Source of the DNA: Gnetum montanum
Lineage: Eukaryota > Streptophyta > Gnetopsida > Gnetales > Gnetaceae
DNA length: 64,000 nucleotides
Direction: 5' to 3'
Assembly: GCA_015680685.1 (NCBI GenBank)
Contig: MNCI01002119.1
Coordinates: forward strand, 946,087 to 1,010,086
The notes under the pieces are model-generated. The model ran no database searches, had not been told where the DNA came from, and saw only the letters and a program-made list of their open reading frames with translations. Position numbers and translations under genes: made by a program. This document shows, one piece after another, positions 1 through 9,593 of the stretch. Positions within the stretch are counted from its first letter, which is position 1, and the number at the start of each line of letters is the position of its first letter.

Positions 1-1085
1 TGCCCTTGCATAACTTCAAACCAATGAATCCATGGATCACATGGATGATTAATGGTTATGGAAGGTTAAGTACAAAAACCCAAAAGAAACTAACTAGGAA
101 TTTCATCACATCAAACCAAGACATTAAACAAGAACATGAAACAACAGTGAGGTGAGACATGGAAAGCATGGATGGATGAGAGAGTGTGGAATGGAGTTCC
201 TAATTAAGGTCACATGAAGTTCCATAGAATAACCATCATTCCTTATTAGAAAAGAAAAGAGTAGGAAGTGAAGAAGGGTCTTAGTTAGAGGGGATCTTCA
301 AGCATAGGTAACATATCTTTCTAGTCTCATAAGCAGTGCTTGTAGCTCATTTATTTTGTCTAAGGGATGTGCTTTGACTTTCCATCATTTTTTTATGAGA
401 ACCACACCATGCAAAGACTCATTCAATTTCCTTTTATTGGTCAACATGGAAAGATAAGAAATCCATGAAGTCACAAATTTGTTATAGTTTTATTAATGAA
501 AAAGGGACTGCACATTTCCAAAACAAGGAAAACCATAGAGTTTGTGGATGGGTGGATGTTGTTGACTCACTGCCTATTCCATGAAAGAGAGACCATGTCC
601 TAATTATCTATAACAAAATTCAAAGCTAGAATCCAAACACCAATGATCAAATAACTAAATAGTACATACCACTATCAAGCAATGAATTACCACTGCACCT
701 GACACTTATCAACAAAAATTTAGAAAAATGCACAAGAATAAAAAAAAATATAAAAGAAAGTGTAAAATATGCAAAAATAGTTAATGTACTAGCGATAGTG
801 TCAAACAAAAATTAGAAAAGATTAATAACATGAAAATAAGAAGATGTAAAATAAAGAATGTGTAAAACAAAAATGTGTAAAAGGAAAACATGTAAAATAA
901 AAAGGATGAAAAACTGAGGAGCTGCTTATATAGCTAACATAGATGATCATCTTCCCCACAACTGAGTTAAAAGAAGGAGATCTAAAATATTGAGTATGGT
1001 TGTCCATCCGATGAGACATTTGTTGCATTTGCTAGCTTATGCTCATGGAAAGGTTTGACTTGTTGTATGCTAATGAGCTATTTTC
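1..1085 (-). other. Element A spacer between integrase and ORF3
   Basis: Noncoding stretch similar to 17,350-18,650, 49,720-51,080 and 62,130-63,480 in elements B, G and H. Shared landmarks, read on the plus strand, are TGCCCTTGCATAAC at the left edge, the segment around GAGAACCACACCATGCAAAG near 400, and an A/T-rich run of AAAATGTGTAAAA-like words at 720-900. No credible coding frame was seen. It marks the region just 3' of pol on the minus strand. Confidence 0.7.
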
Positions 1086-1089
1086 TATT

Positions 1090-2330
1090 TGCCTCTCAAG
1101 TTCGTAGATCATCATGGCCCCAGAAGAAAAAGTTTCATAAATTATATAAGGTCCTTTCCACAACATTTGAAACTTAGTTCATTGAGGTACATGTGTGGGA
1201 TTCCAGTAAAGAACCTTATCTCCCGGTTGGAATCTGACTTTTCTAATTTTAAGGTCATGGCACTTTTTGTTGAATGCATTGTGCAACTCATTGGATGATA
1301 GAGCCACCAATCGATTTTCATCTAGCAAGTTCAAATTCATTAATCTTTCTTTTTGTGCTAGACCCAAGTCAAGGTTGAGATCATGAGCTGTTGAAAATGT
1401 ACAAAGCTTGGATTGGATAGGAAGTATTGGTAATTTTCCATATACCAGCTCATAGGGAGAATAGCCTATAGGAAGTTTCCATGTTAAGTAGTAGGCCCAA
1501 AGGTTATCATTGAGTTTCATGCTCTAGTCTTTCCTATATTTACTAACAGTTCTTGTTAGAATCCTTGTGATTTCCCTATTGGTAACCTTAGCTTGACCAT
1601 TGGCTTAGGGGTGGTAGGATATTGTGAGTTTATGCTCAACCCCTAAGTGTTGCATGAGCTTCCAAAAGGTAGTCCTTGTAAAGTGAGTTCTATTATCAGA
1701 AATTAATGCACGTGGCACACCAAACCTATTTACAAGATTTTTTTATACAAATCAAACAATAGTAGAAGATGTATAGTCAGTGACAACTGCTACTTCTGCC
1801 CAAGTATGATGTACACCTTTCCATTTGACATGGATGTGATGGGACCCATGAAATCAATGCCCCAAATGTCAAAAGGTTCCAATGGTTGAATCCATTATTG
1901 AGGTTCTTCCATTCAAGTAGTCATTCAACCATCTTATTAGCAGCATTCACAAGAGTGGACATATTGATGAGAATCCCTAAAAATTGTTGGCCAATAGTAC
2001 CTTGTCATCATAATCTTAATGGTTGTGCATTTCCCAGCATAGTGACCCCCACAAGGACCTTCATGAGCATCTTAGAGAATGCACAATTGATCAAGATCAG
2101 GGATACACCAACAAACTAGGCCATCGATGCACACCTTGTAAAGGTGTCCATTGATCTCCATGAAGCATTTCACTTGGTGAAGAAACTGTTGTTCTTCCAG
2201 TGGTCTAACCTTTGTGGCATCTCTTGGATGAGAAGATAGGTGAGAATGCCATCATACCATTTAGGTTCATTGGGCAATTGTTTAGTTATATCCCCAACAA
2301 AGACAAGTTCGCCAAGAAACATATCAGATA
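1090..2330 (-). pseudogene. Integrase remnant, element A
   Basis: Degenerate minus-strand integrase of the Ty3/gypsy type. The C-terminal part is an open stretch at 1,179-1,520 carrying residues such as NKKCHDLKIRKVRFQPGDKV followed by LYWNPTHVPQ, the pattern seen just before the GPY/F module in chromovirus/Athila integrases. Upstream (1,530-1,750) the core catalytic region is recognisable by comparison with 51,504-51,731, but stops and shifts break it. Integrase would join the cDNA to host DNA in the nucleus; this copy cannot. The 5' end is set only roughly, by homology to the other copies. Confidence 0.72.
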
Positions 2331-2369
2331 GTGGGTTCTCCTCCCCTTTGTCGTTCCATCATAATTGAG

Positions 2370-2730
2370 ATAAGTGGTTAGTGACCACATTCTTGGTGTC
2401 CTTTTGATCTACCATTGTAAGATTCTTGTAAGATCACCAGCCACTGTTTGACATGGGGGCTCACCATTGGCTTGAGCACCAAGAAGCGGATGGCATTATG
2501 GTCCATGTATACAAACAACTTATATCCAAGCACATAATGCCTAAACTTTTCTAGAGCAAACATCACTGCCATCGTTTGTTTTTTGTGGCATTGTAGTTCA
2601 ATTGTGCACCCACAATGCTTCGGCTAGTGCAATGGATTTAATATGGAAATTTCTTGTTATCCATCTACTTAAGCATAACTTCCAAGGCATAATTTGATGC
2701 ATCCGCCATAACATAAAATAGTCTAGACCA
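2370..2730 (-). pseudogene. RNase H remnant, element A
   Basis: Minus-strand remnant with MAVMFALEKFRHYVLGYKLF then VYMDHNAIRFL, the conserved 'E..A...a...wr.YL.G..F.v.TDH.aL..L' segment of Ty3/gypsy RNase H. The usual TDH is MDH. The domain lies directly 3' of RT on the minus strand, as expected. In the family it removes template RNA during reverse transcription. Frames are broken on both sides. Confidence 0.75.
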
Positions 2731-3039
2731 GTTGGGTGCTTGTAGGATTGGAGTTTCTACAAGTTTCTCCTTTAGCTGTTGGAATGCTTGCTCACATTCC
2801 ATGGTCCAGAAAAATGGAGCATCTTTCTTTGTCAGATCCACCAATGGTTTTGCAATGTTAGAGAAATTATCTATGAATCACCGATAGTAGCCAATATCTC
2901 CAAGGAATGACTAAACATATTTGACAGTTTCTAGTTGGTAGGTTATTTCTTAGATGACCCTTATTTTTTGTAGGTCAACCTCAATTCCTATTTGTGATAT
3001 TCGGTACTCCAATACAATGCCTTTCTAGACCATTAGGTG

Positions 3040-3640
3040 ACTCTTTTTCTAGTTGAGCCACAAATTTGTTTTAACACATCTTTTTAGCACTTGCTCAAGG
3101 TAGTCTAGGGCTTGCTTAAATGTAGCTCCATAGGTGGAGAATTCATCCATGAAGACTTCGACACCACTATTGCTTTGCTGTTGCAAAATTCTTAGGACCA
3201 GGTATTGGAATGTAGTAGGGGCAATGCACAAACCAAATGGCATCTTGTGATATGCAAAAGTCCCCCAGGAACTTGTGAATGTTATCTTGGCTTGGTCCTT
3301 TGGTGTGATCTAAATTTGGTTATAGCCACTATATCCATCTAGAAAACTATAGTAGCAATGCCTGGATATTGTGTCTAACACCTTATCAATGAATGGTAAT
3401 GGAAAGTGGTCCTTGAATGTTGCCATTCAATAACCAAAAATCGATGCAAACCCACCACTTTCCACCTTTCTTGGGCACAATAATAAGTGTACTAACCCAC
3501 TTGCTATCCAAAATGGGATAGATAAACCCCACCTTAAGGAGTTATTCAATTTTCTCCTTGACAATCTACTTCAGTTTGATGTTCAATCGGCTCTTTGGCT
3601 TCATGGCTTGGTCAATGTAGATACTATACTGGCATATCTA
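3040..3640 (-). pseudogene. Reverse transcriptase remnant, element A
   Basis: Minus-strand RT relic. Visible motifs: FLDGYSGYNQI (catalytic aspartate motif of the palm, near 3,310-3,345), MPFGL, and VFMDEFSTYG near 3,150, which corresponds to the Y/F-x-D-D box but with the second aspartate replaced by glutamate. Downstream 'FKQALDYLEQVLKRC' is the usual continuation. RT would copy element RNA to cDNA in cytoplasmic particles. The altered active site plus stop codons make this copy inactive. Confidence 0.85.
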
Positions 3641-4299
3641 AGGATCAATACTTGTGAGTTCAAGATATGACCAAGCAAAGGCTTCTAACCATTTTTCAAC
3701 CACTTTTAACAACTTATTTTTCTATTCTAGAGAAATATTTTCATTTATTATGACTGGATTCCCATTTTTTAAGAACACATATGCCATGCCAGCCAGTAGT
3801 GTTTTTAGTTTAACGACCTCTTGCTTGAAATTTTCAAGAATTTCCAGTTCTTCATAATAGGTATCATCATTTGCATCATCAAAGATTTGGTGATGAACTT
3901 ACTCTAGTTCATCCATGCCTATGACATATGTGCATGTTAAGCTCTCAGTTGGTTCCATGCAAAGTGTGCTGCTCTCAGAATCAATTATTAGCCACTGGGT
4001 GCCCTCTTCTTTTGTGGTTGCTATATATAGACACCTTTAAATTTCTGCTTCTATTGCACACTGCTTGCATGTAGAGATGGATTCTTATTTCACTGCCTAG
4101 AGATTCTACACACAATTGCACCTTGTATCATTGTACATGATGCATGAAACTCGCCTCTTCTCAATCTTCTCGAATGCATTTTCTTTAGATATTTCTAGAG
4201 AAAGATCTTTGATGCCGATTCTTACATCAACGATGCTTAGTCATGCCCTTCCCATGCTGATTGGAAATTCCCCTTTATACTTCCCCACCTTAATCACTA

Positions 4300-4560
4300 G
4301 GAAACCAACAAGATAAGGCCACCCACTGACAGTGGTCACAATGTCTTTCACTAGTCCTAATGGAACAGTGATGGACTAGTCTGCCAATTCTAATCTAATA
4401 TTGCTCTTCTTATGAGGACATAGGTTCCATGCAGTATACATCTCATGAGAAATTAGATTGACACTAGAACTTGAGTCAAACAGAGCTTTGCATGGTTCAT
4501 TCCCAACAATCTGCAAATAAATAAGAGGACTTCAAAGATCTACTAACTTTCTAAGAAGGT
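4300..4560 (-). pseudogene. Retropepsin-like aspartic protease remnant, element A
   Basis: Minus-strand region homologous to 21,940-22,248. It encodes a 'C-K-A-L-x-D-S-S-S-S-V-N-L-I' stretch where retropepsins have the D-[TS]-G active site, so the catalytic triad is degenerate, followed by residues resembling 'SITVPLGLVKDIVT'. It sits between gag and RT as in Ty3/gypsy polyproteins. Boundaries are approximate. Confidence 0.65.
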
Positions 4561-4599
4561 TTCTAGCATAGATCCAATCAAATATGGCATGAATAGGCA

Positions 4600-6232
4600 T
4601 CACAGTATGGATCCTAGGTAGCATTTGGTTTGAAGGGAACTCAAAGGAATTTGATACAAAGGAAGACAGAGGAATAGGGTTGTCAACCGTAGGTGTATTT
4701 GAGGGCTTAGGTAGACTGTATGGTTGAAATAAATGTCTTTTCTTTGATTGAGTATCTGAACCACTCAGTTGATGAACTAGTTATAGATTAATGGCCCTGG
4801 TAGCATGACATTGTTGCGGTTGAGTTGGGATTTCACCTTGCATAGGTGGAGCAAGTAGTAGCTGTGTAGATGGAGGAGGAAGATGTGCCAGAATAGAAGA
4901 AGGATAAGGGTAAGAGGTGGTATCCCTTCTTGTATTTGAAGAATGATTTTGATAATAATCATAAGGGTGGTAGTGAGATTAGAAAGTAGAAACATGACCG
5001 GAGGAGTCACGTGGAGACAAGGGTTGCTAAACGTAATACCCATATGGATCAAGTTTTTGGTAAGGGTATTGCTGCTACTATTGATATTGCTCATATGGTT
5101 GTGGTGGAGTTCCACTTAGATAATATTGTTGTTGCTGGTGAAACTACCTAGAATTCCCTTGAAGATAAGGTAATCATCTAGGTGTTTGCCTTTGTGTTAG
5201 TCGTGGATTCAAAGCGTACACCCTAGACTCCTATAAGCGTGACACTATGGGGTAACATCCTTTAGGATGTTCATATTGGTAGACATCACACCCACCATCA
5301 TCATCTAATTCACTTTTCACAACTTCTTTTATTATAGCAAGCTTAGCCTTACCTCTTCGATAGGCATGTTCAACTTCCTTACGCCTCCTACACTCATGAT
5401 CACTACCTTCTTCTTTGGACTCTTTAGCAATTTTTAGGATAACTTGAAATCTGCTATCCATGGAGTCCCATAATTGATCAACCTCAGTCGTAATTTTAGA
5501 TTAAAATTTTTGAAGCAATAGTGCTTTTCTATTCACCACCTCATCAAATGCTAATTCTTCCTCACTATCACAAAATCAAACCTCCCCTTTCGAATGGAAG
5601 GATCGCAATTATACTCTTGTGCACTTTCTCATTTTCTTAATTTGTCTTCCTCTTTAGCTACCTACTCAATCAATCTTTGGATCTGATGGATGCTTAATTT
5701 GGACAATTACCATTGGGCATAAATACCAAGGGTTTTTCTCATTTCAGATTGAAGCTCATCTACAATGTGATGAAATTGATCTAGTTGAAAATAACCATGG
5801 CTAGGACATCTGTGCATCAAGGAATAGTATCAACTAATGGTGGCATCCAAGGATTCATGTGTTTCTTGTTTCCATCCTTACATTTGCCTTTTCAAGTTGG
5901 ACACTCTGGAGTATGCTTGATATTTATCATTGAATAATTCAAGCATTGTACTCCATCGTCTAATAGATTTCAGTTCTAAAAACCAATACCAATTTTTTGC
6001 TTCTTTAATGAGTGTCCTTGGGAACAACTTAAGTTTTTGCCACTCATTCTCTATATTTTGAAAGGCACATGCATCTTGAAAATATTGGAGATGGTTCTAT
6101 GAATCTGAATTATATCCTCCTTCGAATCGAGGAATATTTTTCATGTTTAGTCTTTTGATCCGACTATCCTTTACATGCCTTGTTGGAATTTACACTATCT
6201 CCACAATGTTTAGCATACTTTGGGTAGCAAGC
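4600..6232 (-). pseudogene. Gag C-terminal part, element A
   Basis: Minus-strand decayed gag. 5,231-5,461 is open and highly charged, ending with a C..Y...H...C pattern (CDVYQYEHPKGC) that looks like a damaged CCHC zinc knuckle. 4,777-5,115 is Q/P-rich sequence and lies before protease. 5,700-6,000 aligns with the retrotransposon-gag capsid region of element G (55,750-56,050). The reading is cut at 6,232 by insertion of D; the N-terminal part continues at 13,422. Gag forms the particle; this copy has many stops. Confidence 0.7.
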
Positions 6233-7037
6233 TGATGAGTCATAAATTTGTTGGTTGCGATATCGCGTACACGCGATATTGCAGCCTGCTTCCTCATCTA
6301 TAAATAAGAAGTAGGCAGAGTTAGTGAAGATTTTTAAGTTTCTAGTTAAGTTAAGTAGTTTTGTAGAGTCTCTTTGTCAACTTTTCTCTCAACCCTTTTC
6401 TCCCAGTGCATGCTCGTAGTGTGGTGATTGTAATTGTACGGCATCCTTATTCGAGTGTGACGTACTTGGACACGCACATGACTGGCAATAAAGATCGAGA
6501 TTACTTCATCATTGCAACATCCGCTTGGCTTAATTATTTATTTAATTATTAGTTACTGCTTTCTTAGTTAATATCTCTTCACCCTAAACTCCTCTTAAAC
6601 GCAGAATGAGTACGACTTGATCACGAGCATTTAAGTGTGACTACTTGGTAACCCAGTAGCGTACTTAGGCCATGCACTTGGTAATCCCAGTGGTAGTCAT
6701 GCACGAGGTCCAAGATGTGTACGGATGATTGAGGAACGGATGCTCATCACACTTAGGCTAGCTTAGATTCTCTCTCATCTTCTCTCTCTTAGCTTAGTTA
6801 ATATTATTTCCCATTATATCCAGGAGTAGCGTTAGTATAGGAACACATCATACACCTCACTCTAGACTAAACCATACGTGACAAAGTTAACACTAGTCCA
6901 GATGGGAAAATAGCAAACTATGACCTAAGAATAACTATTTAGATACCACAACTAGTCCATCTGGGGAGTTCGACCAAATCATGCGTGAAATGCTTGTATT
7001 CGTATGGTTGAGTGTAGGGGTACATCGCCACTCATCA
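6233..7037 (+). repeat. 5' LTR of element D
   Basis: 805 bp, begins TGATGAGT and ends CTCATCA (short inverted repeat). It has a TATA box about 66 bp from the 5' end and aligns along its length with 12,558-13,421. The main length difference is about 60 bp of extra palindromic box in the 3' copy. Most substitutions between the two are C/T or G/A. Genomic flank on the left is gag of element A. Confidence 0.92.
6259..6306 (+). promoter_or_regulatory. U3 box (GATATCGCGT type) and TATA box, D 5' LTR
   Basis: A short near-palindrome, GATATCGCGT / ACGCGATATT, at 6,259-6,280 is followed after about 20 bp by TATAAATA at 6,299-6,306. This is the expected position of the LTR promoter driving the element RNA. 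The same box occurs in expanded form in the 3' LTR and once beside the internal promoter at 9,079-9,122. Confidence 0.75.
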
Positions 7038-7038
7038 T

Positions 7039-7056
7039 TAGCGCCGTTGCCGAGGA
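7039..7056 (+). other. Primer-binding site of element D (tRNA-Asp type)
   Basis: TAGCGCCGTTGCCGAGGA lies one base after the 5' LTR. It matches the complement of the plant tRNA-Asp 3' end (TGGCGCCGTTGCCGGGGA) at all but two or three positions. Athila and Calypso elements are known to use tRNA-Asp. Confidence 0.85.
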
Positions 7057-7178
7057 TGGTGCTAGTTCTCTAGATTAGTTATATCATACAAGGTCACTAT
7101 ATAGGAATTAATGATATATCTTTTAGGAAGAAATAATTACAAAAGGTCACATACAAATTCACACACAATTTCACAATC

Positions 7179-7565
7179 ATGCCTCTCCTACAAGACTACA
7201 ATAATGCCACAACTAGTGAGGCAGTTCATTGGAGAGCCAACAAATTATATGACCATTGTCTAATAATTCAAGCATTGTACTCCAACATCAAAGGTGTCCC
7301 TTATTTAGACATGACCTTAGGAAGGGACAACACAATTCCAAGGCCACTGCATTCTCCAACTCAACACAAATCCAACACTGTGGTGCATCCTTCTCTTCAA
7401 ACCCAACGCCTAGTGTTACTTCATCAGGGTCACCAACTAACACTACAACAACCATATGGCCCAATGAATACAACCATGGAGAGCGACATCCTAATCCTTT
7501 CATACCATCTTATGGTCCCAAGTATCATAGTGGATCAATTCTTACTAGGGAACCACATCTTATAA
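7179..7565 (+). CDS. Short leader ORF of element D, function unknown
   Basis: ATG-initiated frame of 128 codons, 140 bp after the LTR, in the position where gag would begin. The protein starts MPLLQDYNNATTSEAVHW and becomes histidine-, proline- and threonine-rich. An overlapping frame (7,256-7,738) is open as well and reads through NSTQIQHCGASFSSNPTPS-like low-complexity sequence, so which frame was used is unclear. No capsid or zinc-knuckle pattern is visible, and it does not resemble the gag of A, B or G. It may be a remnant of a gag 5' end needed for packaging, or chance. Confidence 0.3.
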   Translation: MPLLQDYNNATTSEAVHWRANKLYDHCLIIQALYSNIKGVPYLDMTLGRDNTIPRPLHSPTQHKSNTVVHPSLQTQRLVLLHQGHQLTLQQPYGPMNTTMESDILILSYHLMVPSIIVDQFLLGNHIL

Positions 7566-7738
7566 ATTACCCCACTACACTTACTACAATCAAGTTTGTG
7601 AACCCCAACGGGGTAGGAATGACCAAGTTTCAATGTTTCCAACATGCAAGGATCCTCACCTTTCATTTATTAATCCTCACCATGCTCAACCATTTAGTTA
7701 TGGGGGATATTCCCCGTTTTTATAACAAGCAGGATTAA

Positions 7739-9075
7739 TAAATATTTTTCATTTTCTTTAATTTTACAATTTTTGTTTTCCAAGTTTTTCATCTTTTAAT
7801 TTCTTGTTTTATCTTTTTGTCTTTTTGTCTTTTTACAAGTAATCTCATCTACAAATAAAACACTCATGTGGCTCATTGGTTGAGGTGTGTTCTATGTTAT
7901 CAAGTCTCAAATGATCAATTATTTGGACAGTGAGCCCATTACACCCACTCATTCATTCTAAAAATAAGAGGTTCTGTTCAAGGGTATAGTGATATTCTTG
8001 ACATTCTCAAAAACTTAAAATTAAGTTTGTGTTCATTGTACCTAGAATAAAGAAGGATGGACTAAGAGGGAATGATTAGGGTGTGACATCAAGGGGACTT
8101 GCAAATTCTCTTTGGTGACGTCTGTGAGAGTTATCATGCAACATGGTTGTGCTAAGATCCTTGTAGATCTAATGTAAAATGGGAGTAAGAGTAATTAAAA
8201 GGCACTCAAAAATCTAATGCAGTTCTAGGGGGTTCCACTGGAAAGACATGCACCCATGCCTAAAGGTTGGCGGCTTCTCTGGATTAAGCAATCGAAAAAA
8301 ATAAACAAGGGAAGTCCCACAAAGCAAAAATCACTCCTCCCTTGAACAAAATGCAAAGTGATCATACACCTTGTTGTTCTAGTACTCTCATAGTCGCTCA
8401 TCATGGGATGAAACAATGCGATCTCACTGATCAGAGGAATGGACTTGGTCCTGATCTTGGAATAACAAGTTAATAACACATTAATCATGCTTTACACGCA
8501 GGACTCACTGTGCCCTAGGTCAGTTACCTCATGTCCCAATCTCTACATTCCCTTCTGTAATCCATCTCATCTCACTGTTCATGTAATTGTAGTTCGTGTC
8601 TTGTGTAGCATAGAATTTCAACCTCATCCTGGTGATACTTACATGTGTGTGTTTTTTGGAACTAGTGTGGATTACATTTAACCTTTCTAGTGCCCATGGA
8701 CACTTTTAAGTGTGGTTATGCAATGGCATTATAGGTTGGAACCTGCTTTGGGGAGGATCCACTTGTGTAATTTTTGTAATTTTCACTCATAACACATCTT
8801 CCACACACTATTTATTACCCTCAACATATCTTCAACAATGTTCTTTCCCTTATTACTACCCCTCTAATTCAAACGTTCCTATGAACCATTACATAGCCTT
8901 TTTCTCTCCCTTACCACCCAAGGCCCTTATTGATCAATCCCACACCACCATGATTTTTGTGCCTTCAAAACTAGTTGAATTACCTTGGACCCCTTTAACA
9001 ACAATTCAAGTGTCCTTAATTTCCATCGTCATTTCTAAAAAATCTTTAAAAATTTGGTATATTATGTTGTGCCTT
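7739..9075 (+). other. Noncoding internal region of element D
   Basis: No convincing gene. 8,225-8,775 is conserved with 24,961-25,570 in the related element F, including CCACTGGAAAGACATG and the run around CCATCTCATCTCACT, so it is a shared internal block of this non-autonomous subfamily. 7,740-7,830 is T-rich with repeated TTTTTGTC words. Confidence 0.6.
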
Positions 9076-9078
9076 AAA

Positions 9079-9122
9079 TATCGATAGGCTATGATATCGC
9101 ATCACAAAAAACCTATATATAC
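9079..9122 (+). promoter_or_regulatory. Candidate internal promoter of ORF3, element D
   Basis: TATCGATAGGC and GATATCGCATC (9,093-9,103) stand just before CTATATATACG (TATA at 9,113-9,122). The 11-mer GATATCGCATC is the exact reverse complement of GATGCGATATC in the D 3' LTR (12,621-12,631). Spacing of box to TATA is like that in the LTR. ORF3 starts about 470 bp downstream, preceded by TGTGATTGCAG, a good 3' splice acceptor, directly before the ATG. Siblings B, G and H carry an equivalent module at the same place, which argues against chance. Confidence 0.6.
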
Positions 9123-9593
9123 GTTCCCTCCATGCTACTTAACATCATTTTCAACTATTCATGTGGGGGAGTTTTTCAAATTTCTCTATACAACTTATGA
9201 TTGTGCGTCCCTTGCTTTCGTACCTATATCTCGTTCGCTGGTCCTCTGATTTTCATTTTGTCTAAACCCACTTGAACCCAAAGTGTTTAGCTTAGTCATG
9301 GGGGAGTGGCGTACACTGAATAGCACATAATTTTTTTGAAATTTTTCATTGCCTAAAGGACATTATCAAGGGTAATTAGCTATGAAATTAAGGAAAAGTG
9401 TGCCAAAAATAATTTCATCCCCTTAGTTAGACTGGGAAGCTAAATTTGGAAACGACCTAAGTAAAAAGGACTCACTATTATAATCTTTTGGGAAACATCA
9501 CAAGGAGATAAAATAAATTAATTAAGGCAAGCAGTAAGGTATAACCTAACTTCAGAAACAACGTTACTAACGATTGGCCCCATGTGATTGCAG

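Noticed and set aside
1089-1298. Plus-strand frames inside pol regions (also 1,886-2,119, 21,603-21,980, 55,000-55,330)
   Set aside because: They lie opposite recognisable minus-strand integrase, protease or gag sequence and have no protein-like similarity; they are shadows.
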